The position numbers were made by a program, and so were the translations under genes. Below are positions 48,657-63,000 of a stretch of DNA of 64,000 nucleotides, one piece after another (positions within the stretch are counted from its first letter, which is position 1; every line of letters begins with the position of its first letter). Location: contig NC_045141.1 in the NCBI RefSeq assembly GCF_008831285.2, positions 27,269,315-27,333,314 of the forward strand. Direction: 5' to 3'. Under the pieces are notes generated by a model. The model was not told where the DNA came from. It saw nothing but the letters and a program-made list of their open reading frames with translations, and searched no databases. The stretch is from Nymphaea colorata (taxonomy: Eukaryota > Streptophyta > Magnoliopsida > Nymphaeales > Nymphaeaceae).

Positions 48657-50761
48657 ATATACATCTTGAGAAACCACATAAACACAAGAAAGAAGCTAGC
48701 TAGCTGGTAGGCGTGTGGTGGAGACGGGGATGCAGAGATCCGAGCACAAAAAGCCAAAACTCCAAGCGTATATGTCTACTGAACGTCGCAATCAATCCAA
48801 TTGGGAATTGGCATATGCAGAAATTTTGGATCGCTAGGGTGTGGAGGAGGGGACGTCGGTTGCAGACTTATGGTGTTGCTTTTGATTTTGACTCGGAAAA
48901 GATGGACGTTGGTTGTGATCAATATTAAAGAAGGCTGATTGAGTAAGACAGTTGTGCCTCCAGAGTTTAGTCAAGGCAAAGTTTCGTTTGGATTCTGAGA
49001 CTTTGTCATCGATCTCTCTCCGCCAGATGGAATCCATTTCTGGTGCTGCCGACCACAATATCGGTTTCTCGTCTGGATACATTTTTCCTTTCTAGTCATT
49101 CTGATGATGGAGGCGGAGAAATACGATTTCTACCATGATATACATTGTTCCAAAGGATCCACACCTCAGTCTTCTCGCCTTACTCCCTAATTCAGAAACA
49201 GGTTATTGCAGAAAAATGCTACCTTCAAAAAGCCAAAGTAGAATTCCTTGATTAAGCATCATTGGTTAACTATTACATGACAGGTAACACATTAAGCATA
49301 AAATTCTTTCCATGCAAACACTTCATTTTACACAGGTCCAAGATGAATGACGGGGGTTGTACTAAAAATTGGCAACCAGAAAAGTTTTAGCAACCTTGTG
49401 TGGCAACTGTATACAGTATAATGCCCCTGCAGGTTATATGTTCGGTCCAACTTGTTCCGCAATTAGTGATTTGAGAATTCAAGATCCAATAGTTTAGGCC
49501 AAACCAAAAACGCCTCCTACTATACTTTTGTTATGGATTTGAAATGTGAATTTAGCAAAAAAGAAGCGGCCGACTTGTCACATGCTCTGCTTCGTGGTCA
49601 TCGGCGCAACAATCTTCAGATTAAAAAAGTTCGATCAAGATATCCTCCTGGAAGAGAGATCTTGCGGCTGCCTACAACTATTATTTAAAGTGATTTATGT
49701 CACCAAACTTTGAAGTTGAGAGATCAAGCGTGCATGCCTTAGAATCTTATATATCATGCCCCAAAAACAAAACAAAAAAAATTGACAAACGCTGGAAACA
49801 TCCAATGAACTTAGCTTTCTAACAATCAAAGAGAGCTTTAATTAAAGTGCATGTGGCGCCCAGAAAAAATTGAGGTGCTAATGAACGCTAATTAAGCTTC
49901 ACCCTCTACGCTTGGGCAAACAAAGCTGGACATTTCATAGATGTCTGAGTTCTTCCTCTTGTTGTCAGCTGTTTACATCGAAATCCGACCATGTCCGGGA
50001 CTGGGAGTGCTATAAATTGAGGGCTCAGTGAAGACACGCAAATGATCACACCTTTAAGACACGCAAATTTATTTGTACGTTAGTCTGAATGTTTTCAGAC
50101 ATGCAAATGATCACATCTTTATAATTACACACACGCAGACAAGCGCGCATTCATATACCTATAGGGAGAGAAAGAGGGTTGTTTGAATTGGATTTTATCT
50201 GAATCATCTTATATATAATAAAACTAAAATTAAAATAAAAATAAACTAAACTAAACTTGACGATGTGTAGATCATATAAAATTGAAATGGTTGCTTTATA
50301 ATATCTCTTATAGAATCTAATGTAGGCATTATATTTCAATTTTGTTGTTTTTGATTCGTTGGACGCATGAAAGAAAGGACTCTATATCCACTTGTATAAT
50401 CCATGCATCCTGATGTTGAGTTCATGAAAGGCGCTTTCAAAATGCAGTAAAATTAAGGATGCCCGAACTAGATGCCGGATAAAATAGATGGCACATAATT
50501 TCGGTAGTCTCTTATATATATGTATATATGCAGAGGATGAGGTAGGTAGGCCAAAATTAATGTTGTGTTTGCATTGAAAATTGTTTCTGAAAATGAAAAT
50601 TTGGGACTGCGAAAGAAAAAGAATTAAGTAGGGAGAGAAGATCAGTCTGAGCTATTGACTTTTGCTCGTATATTATATGCGTCGGTATGAAGGTGGAGGA
50701 GAGTCGAGACGACCATCTTATTTACTCGATCGTTTTCTGCTATTGACAAAAGCTCGCTTTC

Positions 50762-50788
<27 letters not shown>
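50762..50788. repeat. (GA)n microsatellite
   Basis: Thirteen GA dinucleotides in a row, ending at an ATG. The following frame is short and unrecognised. Confidence 0.95.
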
Positions 50789-50792
<4 letters not shown>

Positions 50793-53127
50793 TGTTGAGA
50801 CGAAAGGAGTGATAAGGTCAAGAAGGTGGGGCGCCAACACTGTTGGGGTCCTCCTATCTCGACCATGTCTCATTTTTGAGTCTGCTTTTCAATTCATCAC
50901 CCACTTGAGAAAATGAATTTCCGACACAGTTGGCTGCTATTTTTATGTTGCGCCGGCCGGCTCCAACGTGTGGTCTTGTATATTCATATGTGTATTTTCG
51001 GTCAAACATGGCGTCCCTGGTTGATCATAAGCCCCCCTCAACCTCAAGAGTCAAAGAGGAGGAGGAAAAATTGTCGGCCAAGGGCTAGTAGTCTAAAGGC
51101 TTTGTTTCCGCATGCAATGTGGTGAATGCACCCGGTCGGTGAGCGTCCCTTGCATGTGGCCCCCTTCTCTTCTTTGGGCCTAGCTCTGGCTTTGAGTTTT
51201 AGTTTGTTCAGGCGAGTGAAATGAAACGACTCCATCGTTCATCAACCGGAGGGGGCTGATGGTCGAGTAGATGAGTGAGATTCTAATGGAAGGAAAAGCA
51301 GCAGTGCCGAGTTTCTTTGGCGAGGCGCCAACCCTAGAAGAGATTGGCGGTTACAGCATGCATATATGGGCCAAAGGCGAGCAGTCAAAGGCAGGCCACA
51401 TCACGTTGACTTTTCATTTTTGTTCACATGAGCTTTGGTTGGTTGTCACATCGCACGTACAAATATGAACAAATCTAAATCGACCGCACGCCCACCCACA
51501 TCACGAATGACGAAACTTTATTTGGCCTCAACTCTCCCAACATTACATTTCTTCATCCCACTTCACATCTTTCATTGTGCTTTCGCTTATTTTGCAACTA
51601 AATTTTGATGATTTTTGGGATAATGCATTTACGTATACACGACAATCTAATTAGCTCCTGCCATCAACCTGTCGTCAATTTTATCGATAAATCTAAGCCA
51701 TATGTGTATATAAAGATGGGGTTCTATGTATATGTCAAGAAAAGTTGACAATAGGGAAAAAAAAAAAAAAAAATCATGTCTACTTCGACGCTTAGATCTG
51801 ATTCCCTGAGCATCTGCTCATAAATTCGATCGATCTAGTGATTTTTAGATTCTCCTGGAATCCAAGTAACTTGTTGCAGATATAGGGTGCATGGATTCTG
51901 CCAACCGAACGCACTGCTTATATCTGCCCACCTTTCTTCATTGTCAACTTGTTGTAATTATACAAATGAGTGCGAAATATTAGAACTGATTTGATTTCCT
52001 TGGATTCTTGTATACTTACAGTTTAAGCACAAGTTTTAACAACTAGATCAGATGGGCGGAGAATAGCTTTGCTTTTCTTTCTTTCTTTTCCATGCTTTTA
52101 GTAAAATTAAGTTAGTTCGCGTCCAAGAAGGGCCGAACAACCCTAGATAGATGTGGAGGGGAAGAAGCTAATTAATTAAACGAAACAAAAGCGAAAGCGA
52201 CAATGATTGAGGCAAGCAATTTTTCTTCTCCTCTGTCCGACCGGCGAGCTCTTCCTTCCTCATGAATTAAGATGAAAACGTTGCTGTTGACTGTTGAGTG
52301 AGTGAGTTCGACACGTCGGCCGCGCCCGTCCAACTACTTGGTCAAGTTTATACAACTTAGCTTTCCCGAGTCTAATGGTAATGGGCCCCCAACTCACATG
52401 ACATGACCCGACTCTTCCGAAATTTGATTTTACGCTATCTTAATTAAGGTCCACCCAATCTTCTCTATGTCTTCATTCACAACTCCCACTCTTTTACTTA
52501 TAAAAAATCCAAGTCCATTCTTCTGCTACCTCCTTCTCTTGCTTTTCCTTCCTCACTAATATATATATACATATTCCCCACCTACAAGACTTTCGCGTTT
52601 CCATAATTCAATTATAAAAACTGAAAGACAAAGCTATCCGTTCAATGGAGGGGCCAGCCCTCTTTGTCCAGTGATATAATAAATTAATCAAAGTACGTGG
52701 GTGTGTGTACAATTATTTATTTATTTATTTTTTGTTTTTACATTGCAATGAGGCAAAAAAAGTGAACGATCTTACTTAGGGCGTGTGGTTGGTTGGTTGG
52801 ATGACACCTGTTTGGCCTCCAAACCATGATTTAAGACATCTTGGCGTCACAGTCAAAACTGGATCAGAATTGACAAAGAGGTGTTCTCGACCCTTCCCCT
52901 CATCAATGTGGTCTTCATTGTCTTGGCCAAACACATAAACTAGATTTCTTTTAATGACCATTGAAATGTTTTTGCGAAGCCATTTTTTCACAATGTTTTT
53001 TGGTGAAATGTCTTACGGTGGACAGTATAGCGCTCTTTTTTGTTGGAAACATGTGTACGCCATATATCTATCTCGTTCAATGCTTGCTTTAATCTTATTC
53101 TCGTCTCTATTCTCCCTCTTGTATATA

Positions 53128-53129
<2 letters not shown>

Positions 53130-53166
<37 letters not shown>
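53130..53166. repeat. (AT)n microsatellite
   Basis: An uninterrupted AT dinucleotide run of about 37 bases. Confidence 0.97.
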
Positions 53167-53168
<2 letters not shown>

Positions 53169-56100
53169 AAAAAGTACTTTATTGCAACTCGACCCTAAAA
53201 ACAATGGGTGTGCAATATTGACTCATGTGCACAGACAGTCGCTAGGGTGTGAGGGCCCGGACAGCTCCAAACTTGCCAATTATGTCGTTTAGAACGTGGC
53301 ATGTCTGTCCCTACCAGCCCACACAAATTGTTTGATCGACAAAATGAAACAAGAAGGAACTTCGCAATGGTTCCTTCAGCATATTGACTGACATGTAAGT
53401 GAAATAATTGCTTCCTCTCTCTAACTTTATTAATATAAAAGATGATTTTCAGCCCGTGCGCATTGGGGTGTCATTTGAAAAAAGATAGGCGCCGAAACAA
53501 TATTCATTGCATTGGTCTAAACCTTTTTAGAAAACACTATTTAAATATCCACTGTCCACAAGTACGATCTTTTTAAATAATAGAATGTTAGGCACCGATG
53601 CCCTCAAGGATAAAGACATATGCACCCCTTGTGATGATATAATGGACATTATTATTCATTCAAAGCAATTACAAACAACTCATGGAGTAAGAAGGTCATG
53701 TTTTTTTTTTCCCTTTCCACGATAGCACCACCTAGTTGCAGGGTTGCAGCCTCTACCGGTGATAAACAAATTTCCTATTTATCATGGACGACCTTTACAG
53801 ACGTCGGTTGCTTCTTATGTTATCGATGTTTGTAATGGAAGATAAACAAACAACTAGGAATTTCTTGGAACTGCTCCTGATTTGGTGTCTCCATTTTGGA
53901 GATCTAACAACCAGACACATTCCATACTTAATTAGGGATGACGTTCAAGAGATTCTGAAGCCGAAAAGTGCCTCTGACAGAAGCCTGTCTGTATTCTCCC
54001 GGGTACCAAACCCCTGCCGTTGTGTCTTATAATATACGCCACCTTTGAGGTTGCAATATTTCAAAAAATCAAAGCTTAGCCAAATAAAGAACTTGAATCT
54101 GCAAACGACTGAAGAGCAGGAATAGTAACGGTGGTCTTCCATAAGAGAATTCACAAGTATACATTTCGCGCCATTCAATATGTTGCAAAACAAAATGCTT
54201 CGGTTGAATTTAACAGGAAAAGAGAGCGCTTAGCCACTAGATTTAGATTTGCTATCTACCTAAGTCTGATCCGTTACTTGCCAATATATTAGCAATCCCC
54301 TTTGTTACTCCTTTGCATATGATGGTAAAATGAAGCATGAGTTGAACGAGAAAAATTTCTTCCGCTCCATTACCATGTGCTCTAGCTGTGAATCTTGCCT
54401 CTCGTTGAGCTTGTCTGGTTGTGCCAGGTAGCTTGTACCGCTCCATTAGTGGCTGGGAAGAGCATCGTGCTCAGGGTTAACTTTGAAAGCCAGCTCGTGG
54501 ACGGGCAGGTCCTAAGGTGCCCTGCTCAACTAGTATTAGATCCAAGTGGATCAACTAAACCCACACATGTATGAGAAGAGTAATTAGATCAGCTATAGCA
54601 GCCACCTGATGTCCCCAGATTCACAACAACCAACACGTATAGATGCCTATAGACAATGCAATTCAAATGCAAATGCAACAATAAACATGCTGACTGATAT
54701 ATCTGACGCAGTTTAGATCCAGATTGATTGGTTGCAATCAAAACACGTGAGATCTATATCAATATCCATCGGTGTATGTCAAACATTGCTGTAGATGCAC
54801 AAAATTATCTTCCATTATGAATTTAAGTTGTACAATAAAATACAAGAAACTAAGTCTGAACTTATGTATGTTTAACTAGCTAAGTCTAGTTGAGTTTGGA
54901 TCCGCATCAGAACCAAATCTGCTTATAATAATGAACGAATCCAAAATGCATGTATTCTCAAAACAAATCAAATTTAGTTCCAAACCGAAAAATGAATAGG
55001 TTTACAAGTGAAATCCATATCCAATTCCATTTACAACACCCAAGATATCTATTTTAAAATAAGTTGGATCTGAATCAAGATAGGTTCACAACTTAAATAT
55101 AGAAACTTTTAAACAAATTGAACCCAAGTTGAAATTCATTCATAAAAATCCATTTACAACAATAAAATACATATTTATGTGGATTTGTATATGAATCCAA
55201 ATTTAATAACTACCAAAGCTTTCATTTCACCTCAAATATAGATATGGATCCCAAACTATTTGGATATAAAAAATCTGATCATGTAAAGAAATGTTCAAAC
55301 TTAAGGGAATGAAAAATTTGGAAATCGGACTATAAACAATAGTAGGCCAAATCCATTTATGACTGATTCAGGTTAAATCATATTTGAAAGAAAATAGAGT
55401 TGAGACCATTGATATCCTAAAAGATACTTACGGATGGTAGAACTAGTTAAAATCATGTTACAGCCAAATTTGTGTAGAACAATTAAAACATGCATTTGGA
55501 AACAATCTGATCCGGATCCCGAACTAGGGTCCTCTATGCTACAAATATTGTATGTATTTCAGGGTAGTTTATTTTGAGGTTCTTGATATGTGAAAACATA
55601 TGAAATAAGAGCTAGCTAATGTTGTTTAGTAAAGTTAGCCAAATTAGATTCAAAATCCATATCTAAATATGAATCCAGTTGAAAATAATATAAGAGCTAG
55701 CTAATGTTGTTTAGTAAAATTAGCCAAATTAGATTCAAATCCATATCTAAATATAAATCCAGTTGAAAATAATAAATTCATGAAAAGGACCATTATCCTA
55801 TGATTAGCTGCAAAACAAGGCTATCATATGCCACTTTGCATGGAATTCCAATAAATAGGTGAGGCGAAAAGCCAACAAGTGGCATCGCCAAATTTGAATG
55901 TAAGCTATATATAAGAATTTCCATATAACGGATGAAAAAAAAAAAACCTGCATTCAAATTCCTTCAATTTAACTTGAAGTGAAACAAAATTTCCAAGTGC
56001 AAAAGCCTTAAACTGTTTAAGTGTTTTTTCTGAAAATTTCGCAAACTTGAGAATAGGTCATTAACGATTTTTTTTTTTTTCAAAGGCTAAACCCCAATTC

Positions 56101-57372
56101 GAGAATTGTCCACATATGAGCATTATCGAAATTGCAATGCAAATACAGAAAACCTTTTTTTTTTGTAAACAGAATCATAGAGCATGATGCTAGAACAAAC
56201 GATTAAAAGTTTTAAACCTGTTTTTGAAAATTTCAGCAAATTAGTGAGTCAAAATTTGATTTTCTTAAAAAGGTATGTAAGTACTATCCTCATTCTTCCC
56301 CAACTTTTTCCCTCTCCTCCCCATCATTTCTCCAATTCCTTGACCACCATCACCGCCTCCGGCAGCGTTCGGCTATTTCCAGCCACCGATGAGTCCATCC
56401 GGCGTCCAACAACTAAAGGCAAATGTCATCCGGAAAATCAAAGGTAAGTTATTTAGTTTTTCTATTTATTTCCTGTTTTGTGTTGTTGCTCACTCTCTGA
56501 TTCTATGTGTTCAGAATTTTTGAAAGGCCGACCGGAGACGCAACCAATGATGGTGATTTCTAATCAAAGGAACAAAGTTATAGTTACAGTTGGAAAATAA
56601 TATAAATGAGCAAAAGCAGAGCAGAAAAATGGAAAATCAAAATATGATAGGCTCAAAAGAGAAGATAGTGAAGAGGACTTCGGATCTTCTTTTTATGTGT
56701 GCGTGTGTGTGTGGTTTGTTTTCTTTTAAAACCTTAGAGAAGAGGTCTTCTCTCTAAATTATTTCGAGGGAGAGAACTACACTTACTCACACTTCCGTGT
56801 TATTCTTTTTACGTTTTGGGGATGCTGATTAAAGGACTCACTGCTATCATTGAATGATGTGTGTATAGACATATCATGCATATGTACTGATAACGGCATT
56901 GTCATACACGCATAACATGTAGCATGGAATAGATATAATCTGCACCTACGTATCATGTATAAAACTTAAGTATGTAGGTAACACATATGTGTAGTGAACT
57001 CACATGTATGCATACACTGTACATGTATGGTGATTATCCATGTCATGCTCACACAAATAACTATAACATTTTAAATTATGCATATAATATGCTCGGAATT
57101 CAGAAATCTTGAAAGTGAGACAACTTACCCTTTGTGGTGTAAAGGAACAAGAATGGATGAGGAAAAGCAAGATGAAAAAATGAAAGCAGCGAGGAGTGCC
57201 AGCCTTCTCACGCCATCATTAAGAAGCCCTTTATGAGTAGTTTTTCGCCACCCACTACCATTTTAAGATGGTGGCTAAAATGAAAGAAATAATAGACCAC
57301 TATCAAAACAAATAACAGTTAACACATCTGTTTCAACTCCCCAAGCTTAGGTTGTGGCTTAAAACTGGGAAA
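53167..57372. other. AT-rich, repeat-like intergenic region left of the LTR element
   Basis: No gene could be supported. 54,500-55,800 is AT-rich with recurring motifs (AAATCCATAT, TTGGATC) and looks like old transposon debris that I cannot assign to a family. An 85-bp tandem duplication lies at 55606-55774. A GC-richer segment at 56,290-56,450 ends at a good GT donor, but no partner exon was found. Confidence 0.4.
55606..55774. repeat. Near-identical ~85-bp tandem duplication
   Basis: Copies at 55606-55690 and 55691-55774 both begin TAAGAGCTAGCTAATG and end GTTGAAAATAATA. They differ by about three positions, so the duplication is probably recent. Confidence 0.95.
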
Positions 57373-60005
57373 GTGTTAGGGCCGGTCCAGCTGTGCCCAA
57401 ATCCGCTACTGAAGACCGACTCTTACCTCCAAGAATTAATTGGAGGAGGCTAATCGAAGTGCTGAGAAATCAACGCCCAAATGATCAAGCCAGGACAGGT
57501 TTTGTTTCAGACCAAGCAAGAGCCGGGAACAACTGTCGCGGTTCACAGGGAGAGGCGGCACTCTAAAAATCATATCATATCAATCAGGCCTCCGATTGAT
57601 CTGAAAATTGGTGAGCAGCTCTTTCAAATGGTTATGAAGGGACGCCCCAAATTTGGCTGGAATCCGAGCACTCTACACTGGACTCGTAGGAGCTTGAAGT
57701 TGATAATCAATCGCAGTCGCCGGTGCAGGACAGGCTTGGGTGAAGAACAGGGAGCAGGCGACGGGTCACAGGGTATGTCCTCCTTAGAAAAATCACCAAA
57801 AATCAACCGCTGATCGGAATGGGCTAAAATTTGGACTTTAGATGACCAACACACCAAGGATTGGACGCCCAAAAGATTAGGTTCATATCAGCTTCCTTTA
57901 GGCCACTCGTTGAGATTTGCTGGCCTAGGTGCGCTAAGGCTTGTGCTGAAACAGAACAAGAAATAGCAGCAGAATTCCTCTTGAATCTATCCGATGAGGA
58001 TATCTCCCTCGATACTGATCGGATTTCACTCAAATCAAGTTTGAAGCTCTATAAGGATGTTGAGAAGGTGACCCAAGTGTCCGATTGTCGAAAGGAACTC
58101 CAGATTTTTTTAGATTTGCATATGATCAGACAAAAGTAAGCGACAGAACAAAGGTCCGAACAACATGCTGTTCATCAGTCGATTTTTCTCTCGTTTGGGC
58201 ACCGATTTAGTTCAAGCAAAGCTCAGATTGACCATTGGGATGTTGAGCAAGTGTTCGATTGCCGAAATAATCCCCCGATTTCTTCATATTTGCATCTTAT
58301 CAGGAACAGTTTGGCGGCAATGCAGGGAACCGAGTATAGGGATATTTCTGATCGCATCCACTCGATTTTCTCAATCTTCTTCTCGATTCCTCGTTGCAGA
58401 CAATAAGAAGGATAGAAATGAATGCAATGCAATAGGAAATCACTAATCAAAGACTCGATCAGCCGATCTGGGCTTGTGTTAGACGAAGAACCGTATTCAG
58501 TTTTTCGAATGCGCAAGACCGTCAACACTGCTCGATTCTCAGTTCCTTCAGATCGGAAATGATCGCCCGTTCTACCATTCGTGTTAGACCAAACTTATTA
58601 GAATCGCTACCAGCATCAGCAGCGTTAGGATTTCCAACTGGAACACACGATAACTTCAATGGCAGTCCTCAGAAGAACTAGAACTTACCGATTGAAGGAC
58701 CGCTGGATGTCGACTTGCAGAGAAGGAGTACTCCACCACAACAGCGGCTTCTTTGTCTTTCTGAGCAATCCCTCGATGACGATCACTGCCCTTCGATCTT
58801 CCTGTGGTCGGAAGACCCGCACAGGTAGTCGCTCTCCTTCAATGGAGCAGGGAAAACGTAGCTCAGCTTCCTGTAATGGCCTCCAGCGCCATTTCTCTGG
58901 TTGCTCAACTATCAAGCGCCAACGTCTACACCAATTCCGGCACTAGGCTCACGGAGAGAGCATTTCAGGTGAGATTTCAGGTGGCGTCATTACAGCCGCT
59001 GAAGTAGCCAAGCTCCCTCAGGAGAGAACGAACTCGAAACATCATTTTATTGATAAAAAAAACTTAGGGTTACTGTTCATCACTTAGCTTATATAGCATA
59101 AGTGACTCGAGACGTCCCTGTATTGTCCCGGTACCTCAACTAAAACAAAACAAAGACAAAGCAAAAACAACTGTACAAAGTATCGGTTCGACCGTCGGCC
59201 AACCTAAAAGACTCTGAACTGAGTCTGCACCTTGATCTACATTGCTGTCGTGAAGTTCAGCCTGAGTCTAAACCCACTTCGTCTAGACTCGGTCTAGACG
59301 ACCTTCATCTCTGACTGTCTCGGTTCCCTCATCTGTCTCTGTCCTGAACATCAGAACATCTTCTGTCCTGGTGCAGCTTGTGCTGGTGCTGCCTGTCTGT
59401 CTTGGAACCGACTGGACGTCTTCTGTTCTTGTCCTGTGTCTGTGCTACCTGTCTGTCCAGGTTCCGATTGTTCTTGTCCTCGTGTTCCTGAACTAGGAGT
59501 CAGTTCCTGTGCACTTTGTTCATGTTTGTCTGTTTATGAACTGAACGCCATATCTTGTTTGACTTGAGCTGGGCTCGCTGAGCTTCTCCTTGATGGAGCC
59601 TGAGGATATGGTCTGTAATAACTTGGTACACTTGCTCCCAACTTAGTCTGAGTGAAGGAGACAGCCTCACTAGAGAAAAGATCTCCTTTGCCCGTAATGC
59701 CTTCCTTGGCTGCTTGCATGCTAGGCTGTTGAAGACTAAGACTGCAGTTAGCCTCGCTATGTATTTGGACACCTCTGCCCGCATCACCCTCTTTGACTGT
59801 TAGTGCGCCATACTGTTGCTCAGGGCTGGTAACCTCCCTTGCACTAGGAATGCCTGATTCAACTAGAGCCATCAAAAGGTTAGCCTAACAATAAAATCTC
59901 TCGGCACTCGCGGCCAGCGTCTTCCTTAGCCTCCCTAGCGATGTTGGCAGTTCTTCAGCTGCACACTCGGTAGCACTCGACGGGGCTCTATGTAAGCCCG
60001 TAACA
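57373..60005 (-). repeat. 3' LTR of the retroelement
   Basis: On the element strand it opens TGTTACGGGC and closes GGCCCTAACA, a TGTTA...TAACA terminal inverted repeat. Promoter and polyadenylation signals sit inside it on the same strand: TATATAAG at 59088-59095 and AATAAA at 59046-59051, giving a U3 of ~0.9 kb and an unusually long R-U5 of ~1.7 kb. The U3 has pyrimidine-rich degenerate repeats of CTGTCTGTC/TTCTTGTCCT type at about 59330-59510. Two related ~70-base blocks lie at about 58052-58125 and 58238-58303. Confidence 0.7.
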
Positions 60006-60022
60006 AATCCACCCCCTTAAAT
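60006..60022 (-). other. Polypurine tract next to the 3' LTR
   Basis: The element strand reads AAGGGGGTGGATT directly before the TGTTACGGG that starts the LTR, as expected for the plus-strand primer. This fixes the orientation as minus. Confidence 0.65.
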
Positions 60023-63000
60023 CGAGCTTGTCCCCAAGCTCGTCCTTGGCAATCTCTCCGGGTGGCCTGATCTACCTCTCTAAGCCAAGCCTCCATCGTG
60101 GTTCGCTCCCACTCTAATACTTGGTTGTCTCATGTAGGTTGTAGACCATGGTCCCTTGGCAGCTGCTCAAGCAATGACTCATGCTGCCGTTGATGATTTT
60201 CGGTCATTGTGCAAACGCCCCATGTTGGACTCCCATACAATTTTCCTCTGTCATAGACCTGCCCTTGAAGCCTCTTGGCCCTTGCCATATAGCGACCTCC
60301 AAGTGCTACCAAATCATCTTCCTGTTTGGGTCTGGACCATCCTATCAATAGTAGCGGATAACTCGGTCCTTAATCTATTGGAAGTTGTCCAAGTTGGGTC
60401 TCCCTTCTTGCGTGAAGGCCCTTATAGTTGTTTGTTGTCGACCCTTATATGAACTTTCCACGATCAAAAGTCAGCCTAATTTGTAGGTGCACTTTAGCCC
60501 GATAGTGATGTGTAAATGTTGGCATGTAATGACTATGATTGGCTACAAGAACGAATGTGGCCTTTAGGAGTTGCTTCAACAAGTTCAGCCCATGATCTGG
60601 CCATCCCAGCTAGTCAAATTCTCCTTTTCTACAGGCTGAAAAATCTGTGGTGTCATCGCCACCCCCCTTAGGTGACGTTTCACTTGGCGTGAAAGGATTC
60701 CAATGTATCGATTTCAGCTGATCATAAACGGCTACCGCTACCTCATCAAGCTTATTGTGGCCTGTTGGGGTAAGTTCTTCGTACTCCGGGATTTCAGCAC
60801 TCTTAGTGTTCTCTTTTTGCTTATCTAGAGTGTGATGCTCACCCGTTTTGAGGTCCTCTCGTAAATCTGTAATTTCATCATCAGAAGTAGAGTATTCCCC
60901 GAATGGTTCCTCACGGGTTGCCACAACCTCATCCTCATCGTTCGAAGTATTTGAATCCTCACTATCACTACCTCCCTCCTCACGTGTAGACCTGCCCACC
61001 GTAGAAGATTTTCGTGGTATTAAATATGCCTTTAGGGAATTCAGATCATTTTTAATCGCAACATATTTGGCATGTTCACCATGTTCAGCTGAAACAAGCC
61101 CCTCAACTTCAAAGAATTATGCTTGTGTGTTTGAAATGAGTTGCTTCTCACTCACAACCGCCGTGTTACAATCCTTGGGAGTTTGCCTAGACTCTTGGTT
61201 TTGCGGCACCCGACCGTAAGCATCCAAAAACTCTTTCCTGTGTACCATCGTGTCATTAAGAGCTGCTAGGATCATACTCAAATCAACGGGGGTAAGGGTT
61301 GGTTGAGGGTCAGCATTGGTAGTGACAACAATCTCGGGTCTCTCGGTAATCTTCACCGGCTGCTTATCGTTGCGCACCATGGCTGAATCCACTTTCACTC
61401 TGCACTCTTTGGTTGTCATCTTGAAAGTGTGGTGCCCGCTCTTAACATTTTTAACAGGTTCAAGCCTTGCTGGATTTGGCGCTTTGTTCTCAATAGGAAC
61501 GCGACAGCAAGCAACCATTCGTTGTTACTGAAGTTCGGCTTTGGTACGGATGTGAATCGTCCATATGTCTTCCCGCAACTTGTACGCTGTTGGCAGGGAA
61601 TCTTTCAACAGGTTCTTTGAAGGTTGTGGATTTTGGTTCTCTATTTTCAGTGAAGAACCATTTCCACAGTTGCCCAATGGGCCTGAATTAGGCCTCCTTC
61701 CTAGATCTGAGACAAGAGAATTATCTTTCAGTTTTTTTCCTTTTGGCTGATCGTCCCGATTGTTGATTTTTAGATTTTCATTTGGCTTTTGCTGGCTATA
61801 AGACGACTTAAGTGAAATGGTAGTAGAGGGTTGTAAGCTTGCTGCCTTTGATGGCTCGCACCTCAATAGGTTCGCCGAATTTTGCTTGTAGGAGGTATTC
61901 GATTTGTTATAAACATCTAAGGGTTGTGGTTGCTCACAACAGTTTGATTTCCTTTTGTTTGTTGTCCTGCTACTAGTTGCATACCTGAATGTGGAATTGT
62001 TGATTCGGGGGTGATACACCGCTGTTCTAACCAAAGTGAACCTGTGATACGCGTGGAATGAATAACCAGAATGCTCATTTGGGGATGGAACCCCATAGTC
62101 GTTTTCCCATCCCTTGCAAGATTCATCACTTGACTGATCACCGGTTTCACCGGTAGTCAAGTGCTCATCTTCACTAATCTGGCTCGCTTGGGAGCATTTG
62201 GATCCTTGATCGACGTTCTCGGAATCAGTCTGCTGGTCATCGTCTTCATCTTCATACTATCACAGCCTTCTTCCTCAGACTGGTTAGAGGTATTACTGGT
62301 GGAATCATATCCACTTTCATCATTAGGATTGCAAGCCTCACTAGCGTAAGATGGCTCATACTCATCTGATCCACTATATAAGCCTTGTTTCTCATATGAG
62401 TTGTAGCCGTAAGCAGATTCCTCAACAAAATCACTATCCCTCCGATCACTCATGCTTGTAACTTGTGTCTTTAAAGCTAACTGGTAAGGCTGCCTGGATG
62501 TCGATCAAAGCATGCTCGATGCTGAAAGTAACTCATTCCCAATATCTCTTGGCTGAGACACAAGGTCGGCTAGATCAACAATTTATACATTTTATCTACT
62601 CGGTTGGACAGTCACCCCAACCAAATCAGTCATAAGGTGAGTGATACAAGGTATGTTTTCCCAAGCGAGGTCTCAACCTACTACAAGATAAGGGGTTTGA
62701 GGTTTTACAAGCATAGCGTACAAAATCCTTTCACCTCACTCACAAGTCATCAACATACTCATCTATACATCAGCTGCCAAACCATGCATAGACCGTGCAA
62801 ACCATCACCATGCACCCTAGGTAGATCTCTAGTCCGGATTCGTGTTCTTAGATAATGAGCTTTGGAGGTAACCCCGTCGACTACATGCCGGAATGGTTGG
62901 GCTAAAAGCAATAATGTCCACCCTTGATCTATAGGGTGTATCGAGTCCAACCTGGCTGGAGCAAGTCCAACGATACCACCAAGAAGGAAATGCCAACTCC

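Larger units (their letters stand above)
44046..53120. other. 9-kb gene-poor region upstream of the MYB gene
   Basis: No protein gene, tRNA or rRNA could be supported. The first 1-2 kb is presumably MYB regulatory DNA. Seen inside: GGATC repeats at 45386-45405, poly-T at about 46197-46212, a perfect hairpin at 48628-48656, a (GA)n tract at 50762-50788 and a promoter-like stretch near 52,480-52,620. Open frames up to ~105 codons lack domain signatures or codon bias. Confidence 0.5.

Noticed and set aside
48834-49082. 82-codon minus-strand frame starting MYPDEKPILWS
   Set aside because: No family recognised, no splice partner, and embedded in non-coding sequence.
50788-50916. Short ATG frame after the (GA)n tract
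   Set aside because: Only about 42 codons with no similarity I recognise; the GA tract alone is not evidence of a leader.
56184-56460. Exon-like segment ending at a strong GT donor
   Set aside because: No acceptor-side coding partner and no domain; may be part of transposon debris.
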